Notes: generated from the letters alone by a model not told the origin. A stretch of DNA of 64,000 nt from Nocardia cyriacigeorgica (GCF_010868145.1 NZ_JAAGUY010000027.1:1-64000), one strand, 5' to 3'; shown: positions 1 through 8,511, counted from the first letter of the stretch. Translations and numbers: made by a program.

Positions 1-266
1 ACGGCCCGCCCCCACCCCCAACAACCCCCGGCTGCTCGGGTGGTGACCCACCTCGCACACCTTGCGCTCCCCCGAGGACCTACGACCTGTGCGACATCGC
101 CACACCATGTGCGAGGCCATATACCTAGCCCTGGGCTTCAGTGCCGAAAGCCTGTGTGCCAGGCCCGTAGCCATATGTGTTGATACCGGTACGCCGTGGG
201 CCACTAGAGGGGGCGCACGCTGGTTGGTAGCGTGTATCGACCAAGGCACTATCAGGGCGGGGTGGG
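1..266. other. Left-edge non-coding stretch
   Basis: No gene is supported here. A short open frame that starts inside this stretch runs into the first real gene in another frame and has no recognisable protein signature. The last bases before 267 contain a GGTGGG that can serve as ribosome binding site for the type VII gene. Any promoter for that gene must lie here, but I cannot place it with confidence. Confidence 0.5.
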
Positions 267-1586
267 ATGAGCGACGACTACGAGGAGTACCGGCGCAAGG
301 TCATCGATGCGCAGCGTCAGTGGAACTACGACCGGTCGGCGATCTATTTCGCGCAGGCATTTGTCGCTTCGAAATTCGATGGCCAATACGAGGATCCACG
401 GATCAAAAGTCCGGATGATTACGACACTCTGACTCTCGCCCAAATGGTGGAGAAGGTCAACGGCATGAAGCCGGAGCTGGTCGAGGCTGCGGGGACGGCT
501 TGGATGCAGATCAGCAAAGACATCAAGGACGCGGCCGCCGCGTTCAACACCGAGTTCCAGAAGACTGTCGGCGGCGAGGGCAAGAACCCGGCTTGGGGTG
601 GTGCTTCCGGCGCGAAGGCTGTCGAGGCCGTGAATAACTACGCGGAACGCACCGAACCCCTCGGCACTGCCGCCCACCTGATCGGCATCAAGCTGAACGA
701 AATGGTGACCGGCCTGCATCAGACCAAAGCCCTGATGCCCACCGCCGAACCGCCGAAAGACCTGGACGGCAAGGTTCTCCCGCCCGACGGGATCATGAAG
801 GAAGGCGACTACACCACCGAGGAAGCCGAGGACGAGGGTCGGCGCATTCTGCGCACCGTCTACGGGCAGGTCGCGAATCAGACCGACCACAACGTCCCGG
901 TGCTTCCCGCCGCGCCGAAGGTCGTGGATGACGGTGGTGGCCAGCCCTACGTTCCGCCCGGCACCGGCGGCGGCGGTGACGACAACAGCGGCGGTGGCGG
1001 CGGAACCGGCGGGGAGAACGGCGGCGGTACCACTTCCGGCGAAACCGGCGGCGAGGAGACCGGCGGCGAGACGACCACGGAATCGGACGACCCAAGCACA
1101 ACTGCGGCCGGGACCGATACGCAGAGCACGCCCCAAACCACCAGCACACCAACGGATACGAGTAAGGCCGCGACCACCGGTTCGACCGGCTCGCCCACCG
1201 GCACCGGGTATGTCCCTGGCGGGTCGGGGCGTTCGGGTGGAGGTTCCGGGTTCCCCGGGCGCGGCGGCGGAACCGGCGGCGGGTCGTCCAGCGGCGGCGG
1301 CACCCCTGGCGCGGGGCGCAGCCTGCCCGGCGGTGGTACGCCACAGGGCGCATCGACACCCGCTGCGGCGTCGGCCGGGAAGTCCGGCGCGGCCGGGGCC
1401 GGTCGGATGGGCGGTATGCCGATGGGCGGTATGGGTGCCCCTGGGCGCGGTGGCGGTCAGGATGACGAGAAGTCGGGGCAGTCGGCGATCAAGGAGTACC
1501 TGATCACGCAGCAGAACGGCGACGAGCTCACCGGGTTGGATTCGATGCCGAAGACGGTGCCGCCGGTGCTTGGCGCCGAAGGGTGA
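267..1586 (+). CDS. Type VII secretion-associated PPE/WXG-like protein, Gly/Pro/Thr-rich tail
   Basis: 439 residues. Residues 1-210 are predicted mostly helical and charged and resemble the helical N-terminal domains of PPE/WXG100-type substrates. A segment around GKNPAWGGASGAKAVEAV includes a W-x-G-like turn. From about residue 220 the protein becomes low-complexity Gly/Thr/Ser with runs of GGG, then a Gly-Met-rich patch (GRMGGMPMGGMGAPG) and a short conserved-looking C-terminus. The ATG follows GGTGGG. The next gene, 4 bases after this stop, encodes an EspG-type chaperone, so the pair looks like a substrate and its chaperone in one transcript. No signal peptide is visible, as expected for type VII substrates. 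The family assignment is by overall pattern and gene context; the exact family is unproven. Confidence 0.7.
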   Translation: MSDDYEEYRRKVIDAQRQWNYDRSAIYFAQAFVASKFDGQYEDPRIKSPDDYDTLTLAQMVEKVNGMKPELVEAAGTAWMQISKDIKDAAAAFNTEFQKTVGGEGKNPAWGGASGAKAVEAVNNYAERTEPLGTAAHLIGIKLNEMVTGLHQTKALMPTAEPPKDLDGKVLPPDGIMKEGDYTTEEAEDEGRRILRTVYGQVANQTDHNVPVLPAAPKVVDDGGGQPYVPPGTGGGGDDNSGGGGGTGGENGGGTTSGETGGEETGGETTTESDDPSTTAAGTDTQSTPQTTSTPTDTSKAATTGSTGSPTGTGYVPGGSGRSGGGSGFPGRGGGTGGGSSSGGGTPGAGRSLPGGGTPQGASTPAAASAGKSGAAGAGRMGGMPMGGMGAPGRGGGQDDEKSGQSAIKEYLITQQNGDELTGLDSMPKTVPPVLGAEG

Positions 1587-1590
1587 TCCG

Positions 1591-2373
1591 ATGAGCGAAT
1601 GGCGTTTCACCGGACTGCAATTCCAGATCCTCTGGTCCGCTTACGGTTCCGATCGGCTCCCTTATCCGCTGCGGTATCGGCCGGTCGCGGACAGCTTCGA
1701 GGATCTGCGGAGGCAGCGTGAGGCGGCGGTGGCGCAGCTGCTGGACGGGTTCTACTCGGTCGAGCTGATGCGGGTGCTCGAGGTGTTGCGCGAACCCGAA
1801 GCGCGGGTGGAGATCAAGGGGTTCGGCGAGAAAGGGTCGGGGACGACCTACCGGTTCCACGGTGCGGTGAACGGTTACTCCGGTGCCGCGCTGGTGCAGC
1901 TGGCGGGGACCTCCGATGACATCGGTGGTGACGTCATCGTCCGTGGTTGTGCTGCCGATGACCTTGCGGCGCAGGCGCTCGCCGCACTGCCGACCGCGCA
2001 GGCGGGGACCGCGCCGCCGGTGGAGGTGCGGCGCGAAGATCTGAATGCGGACCGCTCACGGTATGTGCGCAGCCAGGGCGAAGCCAGCCTCACCCAGCAG
2101 TTGGACCGGGTGTTCAAACGCACCCGCAAGGCGTTCGGCGAGGTCATGGTGTTCCCCGGGGCCGCCGTCGATTCCAGGCCCGCGTTCGGGCGCAGCTTCT
2201 GGTGGATGGACTACGAGGACGGGCGCTACTACGTCAAAACCGGTGATCCGATCATCGCGAAACCGGCGAGTCCGGCGGCGCTCGGCAATGAGATCGGCCG
2301 GCTGATCTCGATCACCCAGCGGTTCTATCGGGAAGACCGCGACCACGACGAATACCTGCGGTCGCGCCGATAA
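1591..2373 (+). CDS. EspG family ESX secretion-associated chaperone
   Basis: 260 residues. EspG proteins bind PE/PPE-type substrates in the cytosol and deliver them to the ESX membrane machinery. The family is visible in the N-terminus (WRFTGLQFQILW, then LRYRPVADSFEDL), the mid-region A-A-LVQLAGTSDDIGGDVIVRGC and the closing motif ALGNEIGRLISITQRFYRED. I take the ATG at 1591 rather than an in-frame ATG 21 bases upstream, which lies inside the preceding gene; MSEWRFTG matches typical EspG starts. It sits 4 bases after the substrate-like gene, indicating translational coupling. A decayed copy of its 5' part lies about 1.4 kb downstream. Confidence 0.85.
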   Translation: MSEWRFTGLQFQILWSAYGSDRLPYPLRYRPVADSFEDLRRQREAAVAQLLDGFYSVELMRVLEVLREPEARVEIKGFGEKGSGTTYRFHGAVNGYSGAALVQLAGTSDDIGGDVIVRGCAADDLAAQALAALPTAQAGTAPPVEVRREDLNADRSRYVRSQGEASLTQQLDRVFKRTRKAFGEVMVFPGAAVDSRPAFGRSFWWMDYEDGRYYVKTGDPIIAKPASPAALGNEIGRLISITQRFYREDRDHDEYLRSRR

Positions 2374-2452
2374 GGCTGCTCAGCGGGGCGCGGACAGGGC
2401 GCCCATCGATCACGACCCGAGCGGGCCGCCGGTATCACCGCGATCTCATATG

Positions 2453-2488
2453 CGGCGAGCCCGGACCCAACCGGGTCCGGGCTCGCCG
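2453..2488. terminator. Strong bidirectional hairpin terminator
   Basis: A perfect 16-bp stem (left arm 2453-2468, right arm 2473-2488) encloses an AACC loop. It lies between the 3' end of espG and the 3' end of the convergent DUF4189 gene, so it can serve both. No T-run follows, which is usual for actinobacterial terminators. Confidence 0.85.
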
Positions 2489-2499
2489 ATGTACGCCTG

Positions 2500-2925
2500 T
2501 CAGCGGGCGTTGGCGGTGCAGACGACCTCGACAACCTTGGCGCCACTCAGGTCGGCCGAGCCGACGTTGGCCAGCAGCGCGGTCGGGTGGACCTCCGCGA
2601 GCTTCCGGAAGGCGGCCTGCTCGGCCTGTTCCCGGTTCGCGCCGGACGCCGCGGCCACACCTTCCTTGTTCTCCACCAGCGCACCGCAGCCGTTGGCCCA
2701 GGAAATCAATACCTGGCAGTCGGACTGGCCACAGTTGGCGAGCGCCGCGCCGCGCGCAGCCTCGTCACTGGCCTCGTCGACACTCACGCCGTACAGCACG
2801 GTCTGGCCACTGAACGCGATCGCCGCGTACTGCCCCGCCGCACTCGCCGAGCCCGCGCCGAGCACCGACCCGGCCGCAAGGCCGAACGCCACCATGGAAA
2901 AGCCGACCTTGTTCATCACGCTCAT
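2500..2925 (-). CDS. Secreted DUF4189 domain protein
   Basis: 141 residues. An N-terminal signal peptide (MSVMNKVGFSMVAFGLAAGS, cleavage likely after AGSASA) is followed by a small domain containing YAAIAFSG, GVSVDEAS, AAL-NCG-SDCQVL and a second cysteine pair, the pattern of DUF4189 proteins. The four cysteines (NCGQSDC, NGCG and VVCT) probably form disulfides outside the cell. I chose the start at 2925 because GGAAAG lies just upstream and the signal peptide begins cleanly there; a longer frame adds eight residues. These proteins are common in Nocardia, with no established biochemical function. The gene is monocistronic and convergent with espG. Confidence 0.8.
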   Translation of the reverse strand: MSVMNKVGFSMVAFGLAAGSVLGAGSASAAGQYAAIAFSGQTVLYGVSVDEASDEAARGAALANCGQSDCQVLISWANGCGALVENKEGVAAASGANREQAEQAAFRKLAEVHPTALLANVGSADLSGAKVVEVVCTANAR

Positions 2926-3048
2926 CGATTGTTCTTTCCGCTCGAACAAACCTCCGGAACCGGAGTCGCAGTATCTTTACAACTTTCTGAGAAGTTGGCA
3001 ATTCATATCCCGAATTCTCCACACACCGGTATCATCTCGGCCCTGTTT

Positions 3049-3110
3049 AGTTCCGATCCGCTGTGCTACCGCTGTGGTACCGGCCGGTCACCGACAGCTT
3101 CGAGGATCAC
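3049..3110 (+). pseudogene. Decayed espG 5' fragment
   Basis: About 60 bases match codons 19-38 of the intact espG at 1591-2373. Over 36 bases (3072-3107 against 1669-1704) I count 4 mismatches, and the match extends upstream across a single-base indel. Translated, it keeps LWYRPVTDSFED against LRYRPVADSFED. No downstream EspG sequence follows. It looks like the remnant of an espG paralogue truncated next to the DUF4254 gene, and it could make annotation pipelines place the DUF4254 start too far upstream. Confidence 0.75.
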
Positions 3111-3203
3111 GCAGACACCCTGCAGCGGGCATCGACCAGGGAATACGCGCAAGGCTCGGCACATCGCGGTTCGGTCTCGACCGAAGCGTGTTTCGTTGGC
3201 GCG

Positions 3204-3647
3204 GTGTCGAATCACCCTCTGCCCGAGAAACATCGACTCCTGCACGCCTGCCGCACCCAGATGTACACCGACCATCCGATGCTGCGACTGGCATATCAGC
3301 TGACCGCATTGCACGAACGCCGGCTGTGCGGCTCGCGCGAGACGATCGGCGACCGGGAGGCAATCGACGATATCGATACCGAACGGCGACGGCTGGTCCG
3401 CGATATCGACAGCTGGGTCACCGCCCAACTGCCACCGACCCCCGGCTCCGCCCGGCTGCACACCGAAACCCTCGGCGCGATCGTCGACCGACTGGCGCGA
3501 TACACCGCCGACGCCTACGCGGCCCTCGCGGACGCGTCGAACGACCTCGGCGACGCCTGGGAACGGCTGGCCGAACTCGCCGTGGGTTACGACGACCTCG
3601 CGTCGGAACTGGTGGCCGGGCGGCGGCGGCTACCGGGGGCGCCATAG
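3204..3647 (+). CDS. DUF4254 domain protein
   Basis: 147 residues from the GTG at 3204. The protein shows the family pattern: a short leader, then HPMLRLAYQLTALHERRL, a helical stretch with DIDTERRRLVRDIDSWV, then LPPTPGSARLHTETLGAIVDRLA and YAALAD. It is soluble and helical and of unknown function. An in-frame ATG at 3063 would add 47 residues, but that extension is the translated espG remnant plus unrelated sequence, so I reject it. No strong ribosome binding site precedes the GTG, so the start remains the weakest point. DUF4254 genes in Nocardia often lie near type VII genes, consistent with this neighbourhood. Confidence 0.65.
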   Translation: MSNHPLPEKHRLLHACRTQMYTDHPMLRLAYQLTALHERRLCGSRETIGDREAIDDIDTERRRLVRDIDSWVTAQLPPTPGSARLHTETLGAIVDRLARYTADAYAALADASNDLGDAWERLAELAVGYDDLASELVAGRRRLPGAP

Positions 3648-3851
3648 CGGCCAGCCAGATGCGCCGCCGCATGCCGGAAGGGTCCGCGTTACGCCGAACC
3701 ATGTTGCACAGCCATGCGATTTAATCGGTGCGTCTCGCTCAACAACTCCGGCGCCCTGGTCGGGAAGGGCCGACGAGGGTGCGTCGGCGACCGCCCGGCT
3801 AATGCCGGACACCCTTGGTACCGTATTTCGGCAAGAGTTTCGGTATGAGGG

Positions 3852-4697
3852 ATGGGCACGTTGGCGCAGGTCGATGCGGGTCGCGGCGGGCTGGAGGATG
3901 TGCTGGCCGGACTCCAGTGGCGGTTCGCCGGGCGGGATGTGTTCACGCTAGCGGCCGGACAATTGGTGTATCCGGGCGGCGAGTCGAGTGCGCTTGTCGT
4001 GACCGAAGGGCTCGTTCGCGTCGAAGGCCTCGGTGACGCAGACGATCTGACGCACGGGGATTTCCTGTTCGTGCCGTGCGCGCGGCGGTATGCGGTCAAC
4101 GCGCTGTCGGAGGCGACGGTGCTGTGTGTGCGGCTCGCGCCGGTCGGGTCCGGTAGCGCCATGGACGCGCTGCCGTCGCGGGTGCTGCTGACCGATTTCG
4201 TGCAGCACGCGCCCCTGGCCGCGACCATGATGCAGCACCTCGTGGAGCAGTGCCCGGACCCGGAAGGGGTGCAAGGTGATCGGGTCGCCACCTTGATGGC
4301 GTCGATGGCGATCGAATCCTGGCATGCGCGCGGATGCGCACCGAAACGGTGGCTGTTGCGGGTGAACGAGCCGGGAGTGGCGCGGGCGGTGGCGGCCATG
4401 CACGCCGATCCAGGGCAGGAGTGGACCGTCGAGGCGCTGGCCCGCGTCGCGTTGGCCTCGCGGTCGGGATTCGCCGCACGATTCCAGGCCGCGACCGGGC
4501 TCACGCCGGGGCGCTATCTGACGCGACTGCGGATCGAGCGGGCGCAGCGCTTCCTGATCGAGCAGGACGCCGCGATCGGCACCGTCGCTCGACGCCTCGG
4601 CTACTCGTCGGAGACCGCATTCGGCCGGGCATTTCGCAGGCATACGGGCCACACCCCGTCCGAATGGCGGCGTGCGGCCCGTGTGCCCACGGTGTGA
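3852..4697 (+). CDS. AraC family transcriptional regulator with cupin sensor domain
   Basis: 281 residues. Residues 1-130 form an AraC cupin-type ligand-binding domain (LEDVLAGLQWRF, then a beta-rich stretch ending in HGDFLFVPCARRYAV). Residues 180-275 form the double helix-turn-helix: W-TVEALARVALASRSGFAARFQAATGLTPGRYL followed by IGTVARRLGYSSETAFGRAFRRHTGHTPSEW. The latter is the textbook second HTH of AraC activators. The ligand is unknown. The convergent MFS exporter downstream and regulators of this subtype elsewhere make exporter control plausible, but nothing here proves it. The start lacks a clearly spaced Shine-Dalgarno sequence (AGGG directly abuts the ATG). Confidence 0.88.
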   Translation: MGTLAQVDAGRGGLEDVLAGLQWRFAGRDVFTLAAGQLVYPGGESSALVVTEGLVRVEGLGDADDLTHGDFLFVPCARRYAVNALSEATVLCVRLAPVGSGSAMDALPSRVLLTDFVQHAPLAATMMQHLVEQCPDPEGVQGDRVATLMASMAIESWHARGCAPKRWLLRVNEPGVARAVAAMHADPGQEWTVEALARVALASRSGFAARFQAATGLTPGRYLTRLRIERAQRFLIEQDAAIGTVARRLGYSSETAFGRAFRRHTGHTPSEWRRAARVPTV

Positions 4698-4808
4698 TCG
4701 GTTTATGTGAGGCGGCGCGGCTCAGCGGGCCGTCCTCGGACCGAGTAACGGCGTGCGGAGCGCGTGCCCACGGCGTAGGCGGGATGCGTCAGGCGGCACG
4801 GCTCAGCG
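4668..4808. repeat. Degenerate 60-bp direct repeat spanning two convergent 3' ends
   Basis: Copies at 4668-4727 and 4749-4808 (period 81) begin CGGCGTGCGG and end AGGCGGC-CGGCTCAGCG, with a shared GTGCCCACGG near the middle; the rest is diverged. The first copy covers the end of the AraC gene, the second the end of the convergent MFS gene. It looks like an old local duplication of the MFS 3' end. Confidence 0.5.
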
Positions 4809-5976
4809 ACCGCCGGAGCGCGACCCCGCCGAGCAATGCCGCCGCGGCGGCGAGAACGAAGGTCGCGGTCGGGCCGAGACCGTCCACCCCACGCCCACCG
4901 ATCGCGGAACCCGCGATGATCGCGAGCTGGAAACCGCCGACCACCAGACCACTTCCGGCCTCCATCCGATCCGGCAGCACCCGCGACACCCACACCTGCA
5001 CCAGGTTGAGGATGCCACCGAACGCACCTCCCCAGAGGATCACCGCGACATAGGCGAGCGGCGCGAGCGCAGCAGAAGCGATGATCGCGACCAGCGACAG
5101 CCCGATCGCCACCGGAACCGCCACCAGCAGAATGCCCAGGTGTCGATCAGCGAGCGACCCCAGCACGAAATTGCCGATCAAGCCGCCGACACCGAACAGG
5201 GCGAGCAGCACGGCGATCGCGGTGGGACCTGCGCCGAGCAGCTCATCGAGAGCCGGACGGATGTAGGTGTAGCCGGCGAAATGCCCGCCGATGACCGCGA
5301 CCAAGCCGACCAGCCCCAGCATCACGCCCGGCGCCCGCACCGCGCCAGCCATCGCCGACCAGCCAACTCCCTGCGTCGGCGTGATCGGCGGCAACGCCAC
5401 CCGCACCGCGACCGCCGCCACCACCGACAGCACCGCAGCGACCACGAACACCACGCGCCATCCGGCATAGGTGCCCAACAACACGCCGAGCGGCACACCG
5501 GCCACCGTCGCGACCGTCGTCCCCGCATTCACGATCATCATCGCCTTGCCGAGCCGAGCGGCGGGCACCAGCTGCGCCGCGATCACCAGCGCCATCGACC
5601 AATATCCGCCGACCGCAACGCCGAGCAGCAACCGCGCGATCAGCAGCAGCACGATATTCGGCGCGAGTGCCACCACGATGTTCGATACGGCGGCAGCGAT
5701 GGTGAGCGCCACCAGCAGCGTGCGGCGATCGAGGCGCGGGAACAGCGAACCCAGACCGAGGGCGGCCAGCAGCGCGGTCAGTGCCGTCGCGCTCACCGAA
5801 AGCCCGACCACGCCCTCCTGCACACGCAGATCGTTCGCGAGCGCGGTCAGCACCCCTGGAGGTAGGAATTCGGCCGTCACGAGGGTGAAGCTGCCGAGGA
5901 ACATGGTGAGCAGGGCCGGCCAGGCCCGGCGGATGGACTCGGGTGCCGAAGTTGTGGCGGTGAGCGTTGTCGTCAT
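4789..5976 (-). CDS. MFS transporter, DHA1-type drug exporter
   Basis: 395 residues with about twelve hydrophobic helices. It is a proton-coupled exporter of the DHA1 group: TAEFLPPGVLTALANDL at the first helix, the motif-A-like loop LGSLFPRLDRRTLL, the motif-C-like helix GVPLGVLLGTYAGWRVVF, and LGSLADRHLG at the start of the second half. The start at 5976 (MTTTLTATT) is chosen because the longer frame adds 52 Arg/Ala-rich residues with no membrane character. It lies downstream of the HxlR regulator on the same strand with a 174-base gap, so cotranscription is possible. The substrate cannot be inferred. Confidence 0.88.
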   Translation of the reverse strand: MTTTLTATTSAPESIRRAWPALLTMFLGSFTLVTAEFLPPGVLTALANDLRVQEGVVGLSVSATALTALLAALGLGSLFPRLDRRTLLVALTIAAAVSNIVVALAPNIVLLLIARLLLGVAVGGYWSMALVIAAQLVPAARLGKAMMIVNAGTTVATVAGVPLGVLLGTYAGWRVVFVVAAVLSVVAAVAVRVALPPITPTQGVGWSAMAGAVRAPGVMLGLVGLVAVIGGHFAGYTYIRPALDELLGAGPTAIAVLLALFGVGGLIGNFVLGSLADRHLGILLVAVPVAIGLSLVAIIASAALAPLAYVAVILWGGAFGGILNLVQVWVSRVLPDRMEAGSGLVVGGFQLAIIAGSAIGGRGVDGLGPTATFVLAAAAALLGGVALRRSLSRAA

Positions 5977-6150
5977 GCCAGATGCAACAGCCGCGCCGCG
6001 GCCCGCACGCGCCCCAAACGCCAGGGCAGTCGACTCAAACGCCAAGGGTTCGGCGCGCGAGTGGACCTGGCTGCGGGGCTCTCGGTCAATGCCGCAGTCG
6101 TCTGCCGCTCGGCCGGGTCGTACGGGCGGCACTGGTGCGGCGCGGTCGGA

Positions 6151-6558
6151 TCAGCTGCGCGGGTTCGAGCCTGACGTCGAGCCCGATTGGAACTCCACGA
6201 TCGCCTCGGCGTTGGTCGCCACCCAGCCCAGCAGCCCACGGAGTCGCTCCGCGGCTTCCTCGCCCATCGGGGTGAGGGTGTAGGTAACGCTCGGTGGGGA
6301 GGTGGGTTCGACGCTGCGTTCGGTGAGGCCGAATTCGGTGAAGCTGCGCAGGTTCTGCGACAGCATCTTCTCGCTGATGCCGCCGATGCGGTCGCGCAGG
6401 ACGTGGAAGCGCAAGGGGCCGTCGCACAGGGCCGACAGAATCAGGACGCCCCAGCGGCTGGTCAGCTTGTCGAGGACGGTGCGGGCCGGGCAGTCGCTGT
6501 CGAATACGTCACTGCGGGCCGGAGCGGCACCCGTGCCTGCCCGGAAACCTACCTCCAT
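6151..6558 (-). CDS. HxlR family (DUF24) redox-type transcriptional regulator
   Basis: 135 residues. The winged-helix core is clear: CPARTVLDKLTSRWGVLILSALCDGPLRFHVLRDRIGGISEKMLSQNLRSF, then the wing YTLTPMGEEA. Cys23, in the SDCPA motif just before the first helix, sits where YodB/QorR-type HxlR proteins carry their redox-sensing cysteine. The gene is divergent from an NmrA-type oxidoreductase, the same arrangement as qorR-qor2 in Corynebacterium, where the regulator controls a quinone reductase. A TACCT-TC-AGGTA palindrome lies in the 62-base gap and is a good operator candidate. Inference: electrophile- or quinone-responsive repressor of the neighbour and of itself. Confidence 0.88.
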   Translation of the reverse strand: MEVGFRAGTGAAPARSDVFDSDCPARTVLDKLTSRWGVLILSALCDGPLRFHVLRDRIGGISEKMLSQNLRSFTEFGLTERSVEPTSPPSVTYTLTPMGEEAAERLRGLLGWVATNAEAIVEFQSGSTSGSNPRS

Positions 6559-6568
6559 GGCATGAGCT

Positions 6569-6580
6569 TACCTTCAGGTA
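6569..6580. promoter_or_regulatory. HxlR operator candidate
   Basis: A perfect palindrome TACCT-TC-AGGTA lies in the 62-base gap between the divergent HxlR and NmrA-type genes. A second dyad, CTTAC-cgatc-GTAAG, occupies 6585-6599. HxlR regulators generally bind short palindromes of this kind near divergent promoters. No binding data are implied. Confidence 0.65.
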
Positions 6581-6620
6581 GGGCCTTACCGATCGTAAGC
6601 TTCCTGCGTACGTTCGGCGC

Positions 6621-7475
6621 ATGACGCGAACACAGCGAGTTCTGGTGATCGGGGCGACCGGGCACGTCGGTGGGCAGGTCGTTGCGCAGCTCGCGCCGAC
6701 CGGGGTGGCCGTGCGGGCGCTGGTCCGCGATCCGGCCGCGGCATCACTGCCGGCAGGAGTCGAGATCGCGCACGGTGATCTGGGTAGCCCGGACACTCTG
6801 GCCGCGGCGCTGGACCGGGTGGACTCGGTGTACATGACGTGGCCGATGCTGTCCGCCGACGTCGCCGATTCGGTCGTGGAGGTGATCGCGGAGCACGCGC
6901 GGCGCATCGTGCTGCTGTCATCGGCCGCGGTGCGCGACGACCTCGTCGAGCAGGACAACCCGATCGGCCGGGCGCACGCGATCATCGAAAAGCCCCTCAG
7001 GGAATCCGGCCTGGAATGGACTTTCCTGCGACCGCATGGCTTCGCGACCCTCACCCTCGAGTGGGCGCCGCGGATCCGCACCGGCACTGTTGTGCGCGGG
7101 GCGTACGGGGCGGCGGCGATGACCCTGCTGCACGAGGCGGATATCGCTGCCGTCGCGGTGCGGGCGCTGACCAGCGACGGGCATGCCGGAGCGCGCTACG
7201 AGCTGACCGGTCCAGCGCCGCTGAGCAGAGTCGAGCAGGTCACGGCTATCGGTGCGGCACTGGGGCGTCCACTGGAGTGGGAGCAGATCACGCCCGCACA
7301 GGCCAAGTCGGAAATGGAGTGGATCGCACCGGAATACGCGGACATGATTCTCGATGGGCTCGCGTCGATGGTCGAGGCACCAGGGCAGCCGACCTCGACG
7401 GTGCGGGACGTCACCGGATCGCCTGCGCGGACATACGCGCAGTGGGTCGACGACCATATCGCGGACTTCCGCTGA
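6621..7475 (+). CDS. NmrA-type NAD(P)-binding oxidoreductase (quinone reductase-like)
   Basis: 284 residues. An atypical short-chain dehydrogenase fold: Rossmann motif VLVIGATGHVGGQV at residues 7-20, ALVRDP after the second strand (NADPH-type arginine), VEIAHGDLGSPDTL, VDSVYMTWP and IVLLSSAAV. There is no Tyr-x3-Lys catalytic pair, as in NmrA and QorB/Qor2-like proteins. The C-terminal half (EWTFLRPHGF, HEADIAAVAVRAL, YELTGPAPLSRVEQV) matches this group. It is divergent from the HxlR regulator, suggesting induction by quinones or other electrophiles. The substrate is not established. The Shine-Dalgarno sequence is weak. Confidence 0.82.
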   Translation: MTRTQRVLVIGATGHVGGQVVAQLAPTGVAVRALVRDPAAASLPAGVEIAHGDLGSPDTLAAALDRVDSVYMTWPMLSADVADSVVEVIAEHARRIVLLSSAAVRDDLVEQDNPIGRAHAIIEKPLRESGLEWTFLRPHGFATLTLEWAPRIRTGTVVRGAYGAAAMTLLHEADIAAVAVRALTSDGHAGARYELTGPAPLSRVEQVTAIGAALGRPLEWEQITPAQAKSEMEWIAPEYADMILDGLASMVEAPGQPTSTVRDVTGSPARTYAQWVDDHIADFR

Positions 7476-7527
7476 GCGGACGGCCGATGCACATGCCATG
7501 ATCGTCGGATGACACCGAGAAAGGCCC

Positions 7528-8511
7528 ATGGCGCCTAACCGCCCGCTGACGCTCGCGGCGGAACTCCCCGAGCGATATGGCGAATTCGATGTTCTCGCTT
7601 CGACTATCGACCATCAAGGTCGGTTGGTCGCATTGCTCGTGGATCCCCGGCGACATACCGCGCCTGGACAGCATTGGCGTCTGCCGGTTGTGCGCTATGA
7701 CGCGGTCGCCGTGATCTGCGACGGACGCGCTGTTCACGAGATCGCGCTGCGGGATCTCGATCAATGGTTCTCCGAGATCGATACCGTCGGCGACGGTGTC
7801 GTGATCGCCGCTGCACGCTGCCATCCCGTCGACATCGACTACGAACGGTGGCTGGATTCGATTCCCGAGGAAGAGTTCCGGCTACCGGCGAACCTGCGGA
7901 TATTCGATGCCGATGGGAAGGCGTTGGCGGCGTTCTACATCGGGGACGCGATCGAGCAGCTCATGAGCGATCCCTACGGCCGCATCTGGACCGGGTACTT
8001 CGACGAATCGAGCTACTGGGCACCCAACCCGGACGGCACCCGCTCGCACGTATCCATGCCCGGCCTCGCCCGCTGGGACAGCTCCGGTACACCGTGGTTC
8101 GCGCCGCCGCACACGCCGGGTGTGGTGTGGATGGACTGCTATGCGATGAATGTCGGGCGGGACAGCGTCTACGCCTGCCCGTACACCGACTTCCCGCTGG
8201 TCGAGATCGATTCCTCGGACACGGCCGTCGTGACACCGAATCCCGTCACGCGATGCGGCGGCCTCGCCGTCTCGGGCCCCGACCTCGCGTTCCTGGACCA
8301 GCGGCGCGACGGGGAAGGGTATCGCTGGGAAATCCGGCGGGCGTCCCGGGGGAACGGGACCATCACCGAAACCACCCGCGAGCCTCTGCTCCTCCCGGGC
8401 GGGCGGCAGCCCAACGGGTGGGCGCGCGGAAAGATCGGGCGCGACGAGACGCTGTGGATGCGCGAGGACGGGGACGAGCGGCGGTGGTACCGCTACGAAC
8501 TCGAGGGGTAG
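7528..8511 (+). CDS. Conserved hypothetical protein, possibly beta-propeller
   Basis: 327 residues, not recognised as a named family. No signal peptide and no membrane helix are present. The sequence alternates short beta-strand-like blocks with loops: GRIWTGYFDESSYW, VWMDCYAMNVGRDSVYACPYTDFPLVEID, CGGLAVSGPDLAFLD and the terminal WMREDGDERRWYRYEL. This is the rhythm of NHL/WD-type propellers, but I cannot count blades reliably. The ATG is preceded by GAAAGG at a suitable distance. It is followed by a hairpin and a convergent methyltransferase, so it is probably a single-gene unit. Confidence 0.7.
   Translation: MAPNRPLTLAAELPERYGEFDVLASTIDHQGRLVALLVDPRRHTAPGQHWRLPVVRYDAVAVICDGRAVHEIALRDLDQWFSEIDTVGDGVVIAAARCHPVDIDYERWLDSIPEEEFRLPANLRIFDADGKALAAFYIGDAIEQLMSDPYGRIWTGYFDESSYWAPNPDGTRSHVSMPGLARWDSSGTPWFAPPHTPGVVWMDCYAMNVGRDSVYACPYTDFPLVEIDSSDTAVVTPNPVTRCGGLAVSGPDLAFLDQRRDGEGYRWEIRRASRGNGTITETTREPLLLPGGRQPNGWARGKIGRDETLWMREDGDERRWYRYELEG

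Noticed and set aside
62..418. 118-codon plus-strand frame at the left edge
   Set aside because: Overlaps the type VII gene out of frame, no RBS, no similarity to any family known to me.
1000..1440. Gly-codon repeats in the first gene considered as a tandem or CRISPR-like repeat
   Set aside because: The GGC repeats are irregular codons of a Gly-rich tail in frame; there are no spacers or constant units.
252..1610. 452-codon open frame on the minus strand opposite the first gene
   Set aside because: It is Arg/Ala/Gly-rich with no domain, and runs opposite a gene with better start, RBS and partner. GC-rich DNA gives long antisense frames.
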